Assembly: GCA_943788145.1 (NCBI GenBank)
Contig: CALSPD010000014.1
Span: forward strand, 62,001 to 126,000
Direction: 5' to 3'
Source of the DNA: an uncultured Flavobacteriales bacterium
GTDB taxonomy: Bacteria > Bacteroidota > Bacteroidia > Flavobacteriales_G > Salibacteraceae
DNA length: 64,000 nt
The notes under the pieces: generated by a model
What the model was told of the DNA's origin: nothing
Seen by the model: the letters and a program-made list of their open reading frames with translations, nothing else
Databases searched by the model: none
In this document: one piece after another, positions 1-8,845 of the stretch
Numbering within the stretch: the first letter of the stretch is position 1
How the letters are laid out: each line of letters begins with the position of its first letter
Translations under genes and position numbers: made by a program

Positions 1-545
1 TTGGTCAGGGGACCTAATTTGGCATCGACCGTAACTTCCAATTCTTTGGCGATTTTTTCGCGAACGGTGTTCGGAATTTCGATCTTGTAATCGTCCGGAT
101 TAACCATGAACTTAGAACTCAAGTGATACTCTTCTCCTGTTTTGCTCATTGTTCCTGGAATCTCCACTTCCTTAGAAACCCCGTGAATGGACATTGTTCC
201 AACCGCCATCACTTTTGTTTCGCTGCCATAAGCACCCGTTTTAAAATCTTTAATCGAACCTTTGAATGTGGCCTTCGGATAGGTTTGAGACTCCATATAG
301 TTCTCATTAAAATGCTCTTCCATCAACGCCTTTTCAAATTCGAAGGACTTGATTAGAGCCGAAAATTCGACTTTACCCGTTGCTTCATCCAACACGACCG
401 TCACTTTGTGATTGTCAGCCTCGATGTCTTCGATTGGTGTAGAACTAAAGAACTTGATGTGTCCATCGCGAGAAAAATATTTCCCTTGAGAAAAACCTGC
501 TCCTGCGATTAGCAAGGTCACGGCTAGTATGCTAAATTGTTTCAT
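1..545 (-). CDS. YceI family periplasmic protein, C-terminus cut by window edge
   Basis: The reading frame starts at an ATG at 543-545 and stays open to the window edge, so the C-terminal end is missing. The first 20 residues (MKQFSILAVTLLIAGAGFSQ) form a clear signal peptide. The rest matches the YceI-like lipocalin-fold family as I know it: an early KxFSxTP stretch, a long SFEFEKALMEEHFNENY segment, then a YPKATFKG motif and an HGVSKEVEIPGT strand. YceI proteins bind isoprenoid or other amphiphilic ligands in the periplasm. It is the last readable gene of a minus-strand operon, 19 nt behind an OB-fold protein and behind two haem lipoproteins. The exact ligand is unknown. Confidence 0.88.
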   Translation of the reverse strand, partial: MKQFSILAVTLLIAGAGFSQGKYFSRDGHIKFFSSTPIEDIEADNHKVTVVLDEATGKVEFSALIKSFEFEKALMEEHFNENYMESQTYPKATFKGSIKDFKTGAYGSETKVMAVGTMSIHGVSKEVEIPGTMSKTGEEYHLSSKFMVNPDDYKIEIPNTVREKIAKELEVTVDAKLGPLT

Positions 546-564
546 TTGTTTGTTTGGTTTTATG

Positions 565-990
565 TTATTTGACTAAAGCGCCTCTTTTTAACTCTACGGT
601 TCCGCCTGGAAGCATGGACTCACTGTCGCCAATGAAGCCAGAACAAACCCCTTTGATTTTAATTTCGCCTTCAGTCATTGCTTCAGGACTCGATTGAAAT
701 GTGCAATTCACAATGGCAAATTCATCGGAAGAAATTTTCACTCCAGAAATGTGGCCATCGGCCTTCACAATTTCAAATACCGGGCCGCTTACTTCAATTA
801 CTTGATCGATGTATTTAGCTGAAGCGGCTGCTTCATCATCTAAAAATTCTTGCACAATGGCATCAGCCGACAGCGAAAATGCCGCTTCTACATCAGCTGT
901 TTCATCATGTCCTTTCTGCGACATATAAAAGCCTATTCCACCGCCAACAATGGCAAGCGCAACAACGGCAATGAGTATTTTCTTCATCAT
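565..990 (-). CDS. OB-fold (tRNA_anti-like) membrane-anchored protein
   Basis: A 141-residue protein with an N-terminal hydrophobic segment (residues 4-22) that could be a membrane anchor or uncleaved signal. After it comes a helical stretch, then a compact beta-rich region with a VIEVSGPVFEI strand, a VKISSDEFAIVNCTF strand and GEIKIKGVCSGF. These are typical of the tRNA_anti-like OB-fold domain found in Bacteroidota envelope proteins. No enzyme motif is visible. It sits 13 nt downstream of the small haem lipoprotein and 19 nt upstream of the YceI gene, so it is co-transcribed with envelope redox proteins. Function unknown; the fold is an inference from sequence pattern. Confidence 0.75.
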   Translation of the reverse strand: MMKKILIAVVALAIVGGGIGFYMSQKGHDETADVEAAFSLSADAIVQEFLDDEAAASAKYIDQVIEVSGPVFEIVKADGHISGVKISSDEFAIVNCTFQSSPEAMTEGEIKIKGVCSGFIGDSESMLPGGTVELKRGALVK

Positions 991-1003
991 AATCTAGGTT
1001 GGT

Positions 1004-1375
1004 TTAGTCGTTTAAAGCTCCGTTATTTATCCACCGTTGCAAGTCGTCCAGTTGTTTTTGGGTTGGCTGTGGGCTTCCAGAAGGAGGCATAGACTTATCG
1101 GTTATCGCTCTGGCTTCAATTCTTGAAACTTGCAGCTTTATGTCATCATAGGACACCAGTTCTGGATTATTCGCCCCAACGGCATGACAACCCGAAGAAG
1201 TAGCGCACGATGTGGCAATCATCGGTTGAATATCAGCAGCAAAACCAACGATGGTATCTGCTACGACCACAGGCGGATCTGGATAGAGTTTATCGGCATT
1301 ATCGTAATAGCATCCTTGCAAGGAAACGGCTACTAGGAATAGAAAAAGGCCAGCAACATAAAAATGCTTTTTCAT
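1004..1375 (-). CDS. Small c-type-cytochrome-like lipoprotein with CX5CH motif
   Basis: A 123-residue protein with a lipoprotein signal (VAVSLQGC, lipid Cys near residue 22). A single cytochrome-like domain follows: an FAADIQPMIATSC start, a CATSSGCH motif where class I cytochromes have CXXCH, a likely axial Met in SMPPSG, and a C-terminal helix with RWINNGALND. The Cys-Cys spacing is five residues rather than two, so covalent haem attachment is expected but not certain. The domain resembles each half of the two-domain protein encoded 7 nt upstream. Probably periplasmic electron transfer; partner unknown. Confidence 0.78.
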   Translation of the reverse strand: MKKHFYVAGLFLFLVAVSLQGCYYDNADKLYPDPPVVVADTIVGFAADIQPMIATSCATSSGCHAVGANNPELVSYDDIKLQVSRIEARAITDKSMPPSGSPQPTQKQLDDLQRWINNGALND

Positions 1376-1382
1376 ACGTTAA

Positions 1383-2078
1383 TTAATTGTTTGGCGTTCC
1401 GCCATTAACCCAATTAGCAATAATATCAATTTCTTCTTGAGTTAAGGCTGTGCTCCCTGACGGAGGCATTGTTTTCGCAGTAGTTCGAGCTTTCACCCGG
1501 GCCCCTTGTGCGCTTATTTGGTCATAAGTCGACAAGGTTGGACTCTGACCGCCAGCGGCATGACAATAAGGAAGTTCACAGTTTGCTTGAAAAATTGGCT
1601 GCACCTCAGCTGAAAACGAAGGAGCAGGAATTGTTGTCGTATCGTTATCTGCACAGCTCAAATCCAAAGCGCCTTGGTTGATCCACGTTTTGATTAAATC
1701 GATGTCACTTTCACTCAACGCAGGTAATCCTTGAGGCATACGTTCATCATCAGATCTCGCGAGGGATTTATAGAGTTCGCTCTCTGAGGCAATTCCTGCT
1801 TTCACTCCACCTGTAGCTATTGTTGTTTCATACGAAGTGAGATTTACCCCTTCCGCCTTTGTCGATGCATTATGACAGCCTTGCATTCCACAGTTTCCAT
1901 CCAAAATAGGTTGGATTTGTGCGTAATATTTAACGGCATTTACATCACAAGAATCGGCACTTGAAACAGGGAGATCAAAAGGTTGATGTTCACAGGAAGA
2001 ATTCAAAGCGGCCAAGGCACAAGAACCGAACACCAACAATACAAGAAGTGGTCTAAAAGAAAAGGAAGGTAGAATCAT
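1383..2078 (-). CDS. Two-domain c-type-cytochrome-like lipoprotein (CX4CH motifs)
   Basis: I place the start at the ATG at 2076-2078; a TTG nine bases upstream is possible but weaker. The 231-residue product has a signal peptide and a likely lipid Cys (LNSSC). Two tandem domains of about 85 residues follow. The first has IQPILDGNC-GMQG-CH and a later RMPQG; the second has VQPIFQANC-ELPY-CH and TMPPSG. Both keep a CH haem ligand and a probable axial Met, but with four residues between the Cys pair. The second domain is closely similar to the single-domain lipoprotein just downstream, suggesting duplication. It heads the operon and has a TAGATTTG -7 box 20 nt upstream of the start. Confidence 0.8.
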   Translation of the reverse strand: MILPSFSFRPLLVLLVFGSCALAALNSSCEHQPFDLPVSSADSCDVNAVKYYAQIQPILDGNCGMQGCHNASTKAEGVNLTSYETTIATGGVKAGIASESELYKSLARSDDERMPQGLPALSESDIDLIKTWINQGALDLSCADNDTTTIPAPSFSAEVQPIFQANCELPYCHAAGGQSPTLSTYDQISAQGARVKARTTAKTMPPSGSTALTQEEIDIIANWVNGGTPNN

Positions 2079-2097
2079 TTTACTCAATCGTATTTGA

Positions 2098-2105
2098 CAA
2101 ATCTA
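2098..2105 (-). promoter_or_regulatory. Bacteroidota -7 box (TAGATTTG)
   Basis: On the minus strand this reads TAGATTTG, an exact match to the TAnnTTTG -7 consensus of the Bacteroidota primary sigma factor. It lies about 20 nt upstream of the ATG of the two-domain haem lipoprotein. No good TTTG -33 box is seen at the usual distance, so strength is uncertain. Confidence 0.5.
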
Positions 2106-2335
2106 ATTTTTTCCATTGTGCCGCATAATTCAATTTTTTATTTCACACCATTATTCCTACCTAAGCTACCTCACTCCTAGTTTATTAAGTCGAATAAAGC
2201 CCATATTCGTTTGGTCGCTAACGGATATAAAACCAATGTTTTTAAACAAAATTCACACGTAGAGTAAACCGTTCTCAAAAAAGCGCGTCTTTCGACTGAT
2301 ATCGACTAATATTGTAAGAACTCTATTTTTTACTG

Positions 2336-5300
2336 ATGCGCCAACTCATTTCATTACTCGCTCTGATTGCTCTTTTTCAGATTTCAAGTGCCCAATCCCC
2401 TGCCGATTGGTGGTATTTTGGAGCAAATGCTGGTTTACATTTTACTGGGAGCGGTCCTGTTGCCGTTACGAACGGACAAACCGTAACCCAAGAAGGATGC
2501 GCATCGATATCGGATAATAATGGCAACTTGCTTTTTTACACCGATGGAAGTACCATTTGGAATGCCAATCATAACACGATGACGAATGGTACGGGTTTAT
2601 TGGGAAATAACTCATCCACACAATCTGCCATTATTGTTCCCTACCCAGGTGTTTTGACAAAATATTACGTATTCACAGTTCCTGTTACTAGCTCTGTTGG
2701 TCTCCGTTATTCTGTTGTCGATATGACCTTAAGTAGCGGTCTTGGAGCGGTTACCGCGATAAAGAATGTACTAGTTAGCACTCCTGTTGGAGAGAAAGTA
2801 ACTGCCGTTGCGCATGCCAACAATCAAGATTATTGGGTCATGTGTGTAAAAGCAAATGCAGATACAGTTCGTGCTTTTCATGTTTCTGGCTCAGGAGTCA
2901 ACACAACCCCGGTGAATTCTCCTTCTATGGTGAATTTTTCATCCGGCATCGGTTACTTAAAGGCTTCTCCAAATGGTTCGAAAGTGGCCGCTGGAATTTA
3001 TCAGGGAACGAGTGGCGGTTTATCGCTTTGGCAATTTAACAATGCTACGGGAGTACTATCCAATCAAATCCATATCGGATCAACCTATTTAACCAACGGC
3101 TACAACATATACGGAGTTGAATGGGCGCCCAATGACACCTTGGTTTATGCTGCCGCGAGCAGCGCGATTTATCAAATGTCTACAGCCACTTGGACCACAG
3201 CTGGCGTTGGAAATTCGAAATATGTTGTCCACACAGGCAGCAATCAAGGTTGGGCATTGCAGCTTGGTCCCGATGAAAAAATCTACAATACAAATTACCT
3301 TCAAACGAATCTAGGTAGGGTCGCGAATCCAAATATTTCTGGTTCGGGATGTAGCTATACGAATAACGCCATTTCACTCTCAACTGGCGTTGCGCGAATT
3401 GGGCTCCCAACTTTTATGCAAAGCTTTTTTAGCATCAATGTTTCCTACGAAGGATTGTGCTTTGGCGATCAAACTTGGTTCGAAGCCGACTCTGCCAACA
3501 TCGATTCTATCTTTTGGAATTTTGATGACCCCAGTACAGGGGCTTTAAACACATCGTCAGAATTTGCGCCTTTCCATGTTTTCTCAGACACGGGAACCTA
3601 TAACGTGTTGGTTGTGGCGTATTCAGACTCCGCTGCGCTTGTCGATTCCAGCTATCATGAAGTTTACATTTATCCACGTCAAACGGTTGATTTGGGTCCA
3701 GACCAAACCCTTTGCGTAGGCTTGGAAACAACGTTCTCAGCCGATCAAGAATTTGCATCCTTCGAATGGTCAACAGGAAGTACGGATTCTGCCATAGTTG
3801 TCACTTACCCCGACTCCATAATTATGGTAACGGTTACAGGATTCTGCGATACGGTTTCCGACACGGTTATCGTGCATTGGTTCTATCCCTTTGTAGTTGA
3901 TCTAGGAAATGACACCAGCTTATGCACGTACGACACCGATGTGATCACGACAGGGTTGAGCAACTCATTGCAGTTTCAGTGGCATTCTGGAAGCACCCAA
4001 CCCAATCATAATGTGCTCGATACCGGTTTGTATTCAGTTACTGTAACAGATGGAACGTGCACCTATTCGGACTCAGTACATTATAGTTATTATCCTGAAG
4101 TCTTAGTAAATCTGGGTAACGACAGTAATTTCTGTTACGAACCCTTAGTGACGCTTGCGCCAAAATCTCAAAGCAATGTGGTCAGTTATCATTGGTCAAC
4201 AAACTCGACCAACTCATCTATTCCTATCGTTCAAACTGGTGTTTATACCGTGACAGTATCTGGCATTGGCGGACACTGCCAAGCGGAAGATGAAGTAGAA
4301 TGGTCGCTGTGGTTTGAACCTATGGTAGAATTTCCGCAAGACACGTATAAGTTTTGCAATAACGGCAATGTGACGCTCTACCCTGAATTGACTTCTCAGT
4401 TCCAGATGGAGTATTTGTGGAACAACAACAGTCAAGGAACATCAACGACAACAAATCAATCTGGGCTTTACTGGATTCAGGCAAGCGATGAACATTGCAC
4501 CATGCGCGACTCTGCTATTGTTGCCATGCACCCACTTTTAACTGTGACCTTAGGTGAAGACATTCAATCATGTGAAGGCAAAACAGTAAACCTACGCCCA
4601 ATAAGCAACCAGCCTTTGGTTGACTTCCATTGGAGCGATGGCAGTCAAAACACCACTTACTTGGTTTCGGAACATGGCACTTATGGCATCACGGTTTACG
4701 ATGAGTTTTGTTCGGCTAATGACCAAGTGAATGTGTTCATGTTTAAATATCCGGAAGTTGACCTTGGGCCAGATACGAGTGTTTGTCAAGACACGGAGTT
4801 CACCTTCGACATGTCATCCACAGAAATTTATAATTACGCATGGTATGACGGTTCAAATCAGCCCGTGAAAATAGAAGCGGCAGACAAGAAGAAAACGATT
4901 TGGCTGTCAGTAACAAACGTGGTTTGCACGACCACCGACAGCATTTCCATTTTCCTTTTTGAAAAGCCACAAATCAGCTTGACCGAAGACACCAATTTGT
5001 GTGAAGATCAAACCATACTTATAACCGCAGAAGGTCAAGGTGAATACAGCTATCGCTGGTCGAACGGAAACGAATCGGCAAGCACGCTCATTCGCACCCC
5101 AGGAATTTTCACTGTAACGGCAAGCGATGGCCATTGCGAGGCTCAAGCATCAATTGATGTGCATGGTGTAGCCATTCCAACCCTTAATCTCGAAGCTCCA
5201 GAATTTATTTGCTTAGGCGAAGAAATTGTGTTGGACGCAAAAACTGAAAAAATTCAATTCTATCGTTGGGATGATGGTTCAACTCAACCCACGCGAACAG

Positions 5301-5668
5301 TTGACGCGCCAGGTATTTATTATGTAGAGGCTAATCACGAATGCGCGAAACTGACCGCTACGGTGCTCATTTGGGATTGCGAATGTTTTGTTCGCCTGCC
5401 AAATGCCTTCCATCCAAATGGCGATGCCAACAATGAAGTATATGGTCCTTCGGTTGACTGTCAGTTCATAAGCTATCACTTTGAAGTATGGAATCGCTGG
5501 GGCGAATTGATGTTCGAGACGGACGATGCTACTAAAGGCTGGGATGGCACGCATAATGGCTATGAAGTAGAACCAGGAGCCTACGTTTGGAAGCTTGAAT
5601 ACGAAGCCATTTTAAATGGTGAAATCGTATTTAGAAACGAACAAGGATCGGTTGCTTTGTTGCGATAG
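2336..5668 (+). CDS. Giant surface protein: beta-propeller-like N-domain, PKD, Ig-like repeats, type-B T9SS C-terminus
   Basis: An 1110-residue secreted protein. Residues 1-19 are a signal peptide ending SSAQ. Residues 24-370 begin with WWYFGANAGLHF and form a WWYFG-type domain that I read as a beta-propeller. A PKD-like segment follows (IFWNFDDP, HVFSDTGTYNV). Then come eight repeats of about 70 residues, each with an LGxDxxxC strand, a central W-x-G/N-S motif and a closing C-x4-D strand, consistent with Ig-like folds closed by one disulfide. The last 90 residues (LPNAFHPNGD, WNRWGELMF, GWDGTHNG, GAYVWKLEY) are a gliding-motility-associated type-B T9SS sorting domain. Likely a surface adhesin or secreted matrix protein. 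It is the first of three tandem paralogues and shares its N-domain with the third. Confidence 0.9.
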   Translation: MRQLISLLALIALFQISSAQSPADWWYFGANAGLHFTGSGPVAVTNGQTVTQEGCASISDNNGNLLFYTDGSTIWNANHNTMTNGTGLLGNNSSTQSAIIVPYPGVLTKYYVFTVPVTSSVGLRYSVVDMTLSSGLGAVTAIKNVLVSTPVGEKVTAVAHANNQDYWVMCVKANADTVRAFHVSGSGVNTTPVNSPSMVNFSSGIGYLKASPNGSKVAAGIYQGTSGGLSLWQFNNATGVLSNQIHIGSTYLTNGYNIYGVEWAPNDTLVYAAASSAIYQMSTATWTTAGVGNSKYVVHTGSNQGWALQLGPDEKIYNTNYLQTNLGRVANPNISGSGCSYTNNAISLSTGVARIGLPTFMQSFFSINVSYEGLCFGDQTWFEADSANIDSIFWNFDDPSTGALNTSSEFAPFHVFSDTGTYNVLVVAYSDSAALVDSSYHEVYIYPRQTVDLGPDQTLCVGLETTFSADQEFASFEWSTGSTDSAIVVTYPDSIIMVTVTGFCDTVSDTVIVHWFYPFVVDLGNDTSLCTYDTDVITTGLSNSLQFQWHSGSTQPNHNVLDTGLYSVTVTDGTCTYSDSVHYSYYPEVLVNLGNDSNFCYEPLVTLAPKSQSNVVSYHWSTNSTNSSIPIVQTGVYTVTVSGIGGHCQAEDEVEWSLWFEPMVEFPQDTYKFCNNGNVTLYPELTSQFQMEYLWNNNSQGTSTTTNQSGLYWIQASDEHCTMRDSAIVAMHPLLTVTLGEDIQSCEGKTVNLRPISNQPLVDFHWSDGSQNTTYLVSEHGTYGITVYDEFCSANDQVNVFMFKYPEVDLGPDTSVCQDTEFTFDMSSTEIYNYAWYDGSNQPVKIEAADKKKTIWLSVTNVVCTTTDSISIFLFEKPQISLTEDTNLCEDQTILITAEGQGEYSYRWSNGNESASTLIRTPGIFTVTASDGHCEAQASIDVHGVAIPTLNLEAPEFICLGEEIVLDAKTEKIQFYRWDDGSTQPTRTVDAPGIYYVEANHECAKLTATVLIWDCECFVRLPNAFHPNGDANNEVYGPSVDCQFISYHFEVWNRWGELMFETDDATKGWDGTHNGYEVEPGAYVWKLEYEAILNGEIVFRNEQGSVALLR

Positions 5669-5747
5669 AACAGGTCATCGGCACAATTCTTTCCTTCTGT
5701 GCGTAAAATTCATTGAATTACTCGCAACCTAAAAATGCTCTGTGCGT

Positions 5748-5777
5748 TTTGTAGGTGAACCCAATGATTTAAATTTG
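5748..5777 (+). promoter_or_regulatory. Primary-sigma promoter TTTG-N18-TAAATTTG
   Basis: TTTG (5748-5751) and TAAATTTG (5770-5777) are separated by 18 nt, matching the Bacteroidota -33/-7 consensus. The -7 box ends only 4 nt before the ATG at 5782, so transcription would start at or just after that ATG. The transcript may be almost leaderless. Confidence 0.65.
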
Positions 5778-5781
5778 ACGC

Positions 5782-8685
5782 ATGACGCTAAATCTCAGAA
5801 CCTTAACCGGCCTTGTATTTGTACTATCAAGTGTAGTGGCTTTTGGTCAAGCAAACCTTGTCAGTAATCAAAGTTTAGAGACATATACAACCTGTCCAAC
5901 TTCCTTAAGTCAATTGAACAATGCGACTGGTTGGGGACAACCTACGTTGCACATTGGATCACCAGATTATTTTAACGCTTGCCAAACCAATACAACCGCT
6001 GGAGTTCCTACGAACACCTTTGGCACCACAAACGCAAATGCAGGTCAAGCCTACGCTGGTGGTTACACCTTTTTGAATTACACGGGAACCTATGCCGCAT
6101 ATCGCGAGTATGTTGTTGCGACCTTAACTAGCGCGCTTGTTGCTGGTCAATCCTATGTGGTTTCCTTCCAATATGCGCGTTCAACCAATTGCAAATTTGC
6201 TTCTGACGCCTACGGTTTTTATTTAAGTAGCGCCTGGCCTTCATTGGGATCTTCAGGTTTTGGGACTTTACCTGTCACCCCGACCAGTGTAAATCCAACC
6301 AATAATTTCCTTACTTCCACTTCATGGAACACTTATTCGGATACAATTATCGCTCAAGGAGGTGAATTATATCTTACAATTGGCAGTTTCACTCAACTTG
6401 CAACTGGTGTGCTGGTGAATAATAGTGCAAGCATCAACGGTGCTTATATGTATGTGGATGACGCAACTGTCGTGATTTACAACGGGATTTTTGGTGATTC
6501 GAATATTTGCGCGGGTGACACAGCTTTGATCTATGCCGTTTTAGATACAAACCATGTCTGGGTAGATTCAGCATATCCAAATGTGGTTTTAGGAACGAAT
6601 GATTCCCTTTTTGTAACGCCTTCCCAAAACACGACCTATTGGGCCATAACTTATAACGACACATTCGCATTTACGGTCAACGTCCATAATCCACCAACAG
6701 TTTTTGTTGGGAACGACACTACGGTGTGCGGTGGCGATACCTTTATGCGCCTCAACAACTTAACTGGATACGGCTTCTTGTGGTCGGACAACGAAACCGA
6801 TTCTGCCTTGACGGCCACAGACAGTGGTTATCATTGGCTTGAAATTTCGATCTATGGATGTACCAAGCGAGATTCCTTCCATGTGGCTTATCACGATTTC
6901 CCAGAATTTGAACTCATTAATGACTCCACATTGTGCCATTACGACTCCTATTACCTTTCCACAGGTTTAACATCGCCCCTGCTCTTTCAATGGAATACGG
7001 GAGCGAGCACGCCTGGCATATCCATCATTGATTCTGGATATTATTCCGTGACGGTTACGAACGAATATTGTTCATACAGCGATGACGTTTCCTTTGATTA
7101 CTACCCCGAAATCACGGTTAATCTTGGGCAAGACAAAGACTTCTGCTACACGGTTAGCGGAACCATTACTCCTGTTGTGACGAATGCCAATCAATATACT
7201 TGGTCAACCAACCAAACTGGCCAGAGCATAACGGTGAATACGTCTGGAATGTATTATTTGACCGTTTCCAATGGTGGTTTCTGTGAAGCGGTTGACTCGG
7301 TTGAATACAACTTCCATTTTGATCCTACGGTTGAATTTGGAGATGATACAGCGCGCTTCTGTATTGGAGAAAAAGTTGAGCTTAATCCAGAAGTTTACTC
7401 TTCTTTAAATGTGGAATACCTGTGGAATACTGCGGACAACAGCTCCAGTATTTTGACAAATCAAATCGGATTATTTTGGGTAGAAGTTTCGAATGAAAAC
7501 TGTTCTACTCGAGATTCCATCATCATCGAAATGCACGATGTTATTGGTGTAACGCTGGGCGAAGACATTAAAATTTGTGAAGGTAACTCAGTTACGCTTC
7601 AGCCTAAAACTAACGTAATGGTCAATCAATTCACTTGGAGCGATGGATCTCAAGGATCATCGCTTGTAGTGTCGGAACACGGAACTTATTCCGTTTCTGT
7701 TTCGAATGGTATTTGTTCTGATGTAGATCAGGTCAATGTGTTTGTTTTAGAATACCCTGTGGTTGATTTAGGCAATGACACCTTGATTTGCCCAGGCGAT
7801 GAATTGACACTTGATGCAACACAAGATGCGGAAGTGATGAACTATAATTGGAGTAATGGTGGAAATGCATCCGTGCAAACCTTCCAAGCAAGCGGCTCGA
7901 GCTATTGGGTTCAAGTTTCGAATGAACATTGCCGAACAACGGACTCCATCAACATTGGCGAACATCAAGGACCTTCAGCTTACATAGGCGAGGATACGGT
8001 CATTTGTTCGAATGAAGACTTAACGCTAGCTGTAAGTGAAGATCCAAACATCGTTTCGATTTTATGGAACACGGGGGACGAAACTTCAGAAATCTTGGTG
8101 CGCAGCGAAGGTGAATATGCCGTCAGCGTGACCGATGCAAAATGTACGTTGACGGATCAAATTACCGTCACCTACGTTAGTGAGCCAACGCAAGAAGATG
8201 TAGCGTTTGACATACCAAACACCATCTGTTTGGGTGAAAAGCATCATGTTGATTTAGACCACAATTTATTCTCGGCTTTCTTATGGCAAGATGGTTCTAC
8301 CAGCTCAAATTACACGATTGAGAAAGAAGGACTTTATTGGGTAAAAGCTTCGCATGAATGTGGCAGTTTATCAGACAGCATTCACGTCACAAGATGCGAG
8401 TGTCCACTTTGGGTTCCAAATGCATTTAATCCAAATGGCGATGAAAACAACGAGCGTTTTGCGCCTAAACTTGACTGTAATCCAATTGACTATCAGTTTA
8501 GAGTTTTTGACCGTTGGGGTGAGTTGATTTTTGAAACCACAGATATCAACGGTTCGTGGGACGGAATGTATCGCGGAGTGCTCGCTGATGGTGGCGCCTA
8601 CGCATGGTATGTGACCTTTACAGTTAACGATCATGGCGATATCATTAAGGCCGAAGAAAGCGGGATGGTCTTATTGTTGAAATAA
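5782..8685 (+). CDS. Giant surface protein: distinct N-domain, Ig-like repeats, type-B T9SS C-terminus
   Basis: A 967-residue secreted protein with a signal peptide ending near VVAFGQA. The N-terminal domain (about residues 25-235; SLETYTTCPTSLSQLN, GYTFLNYTGTYAAYREYV, SYVVSFQYARS) differs from that of its two neighbours and resembles the carbohydrate-binding-like N-domains seen in many Bacteroidota surface proteins. About nine Ig-like repeats follow, each with a conserved Cys pair and central Trp, aligning position by position with those of the flanking paralogues. The C-terminus (VPNAFNPNGDENN, FDRWGELIFET, GSWDGMYRG, GAYAWYVTF) is a type-B T9SS domain. It has its own promoter just upstream. 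Probable adhesin or surface glycan-binding protein; the ligand is not predictable. Confidence 0.9.
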   Translation: MTLNLRTLTGLVFVLSSVVAFGQANLVSNQSLETYTTCPTSLSQLNNATGWGQPTLHIGSPDYFNACQTNTTAGVPTNTFGTTNANAGQAYAGGYTFLNYTGTYAAYREYVVATLTSALVAGQSYVVSFQYARSTNCKFASDAYGFYLSSAWPSLGSSGFGTLPVTPTSVNPTNNFLTSTSWNTYSDTIIAQGGELYLTIGSFTQLATGVLVNNSASINGAYMYVDDATVVIYNGIFGDSNICAGDTALIYAVLDTNHVWVDSAYPNVVLGTNDSLFVTPSQNTTYWAITYNDTFAFTVNVHNPPTVFVGNDTTVCGGDTFMRLNNLTGYGFLWSDNETDSALTATDSGYHWLEISIYGCTKRDSFHVAYHDFPEFELINDSTLCHYDSYYLSTGLTSPLLFQWNTGASTPGISIIDSGYYSVTVTNEYCSYSDDVSFDYYPEITVNLGQDKDFCYTVSGTITPVVTNANQYTWSTNQTGQSITVNTSGMYYLTVSNGGFCEAVDSVEYNFHFDPTVEFGDDTARFCIGEKVELNPEVYSSLNVEYLWNTADNSSSILTNQIGLFWVEVSNENCSTRDSIIIEMHDVIGVTLGEDIKICEGNSVTLQPKTNVMVNQFTWSDGSQGSSLVVSEHGTYSVSVSNGICSDVDQVNVFVLEYPVVDLGNDTLICPGDELTLDATQDAEVMNYNWSNGGNASVQTFQASGSSYWVQVSNEHCRTTDSINIGEHQGPSAYIGEDTVICSNEDLTLAVSEDPNIVSILWNTGDETSEILVRSEGEYAVSVTDAKCTLTDQITVTYVSEPTQEDVAFDIPNTICLGEKHHVDLDHNLFSAFLWQDGSTSSNYTIEKEGLYWVKASHECGSLSDSIHVTRCECPLWVPNAFNPNGDENNERFAPKLDCNPIDYQFRVFDRWGELIFETTDINGSWDGMYRGVLADGGAYAWYVTFTVNDHGDIIKAEESGMVLLLK

Positions 8686-8752
8686 CAATATTACTCCTTA
8701 GCTCTCCTTTAGGTAAACGGTTGGAAAATAGACGAATCAACGTGTTTTATAG

Positions 8753-8784
8753 TTTGGACAAACAGATTAATAAGACTAAATTTG
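8753..8784 (+). promoter_or_regulatory. Primary-sigma promoter TTTG-N20-TAAATTTG
   Basis: TTTG (8753-8756) and TAAATTTG (8777-8784) are separated by 20 nt. The -7 box is identical to that upstream of the preceding paralogue. Transcription would start about 50 nt before the ATG at 8846, supporting that start over an in-frame TTG at 8801. Confidence 0.65.
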
Positions 8785-8845
8785 GCTTCGCAGATTTTTT
8801 TTGATCCAAAAGGCTGCTAAACGACAACTTATACGTCATACAATC

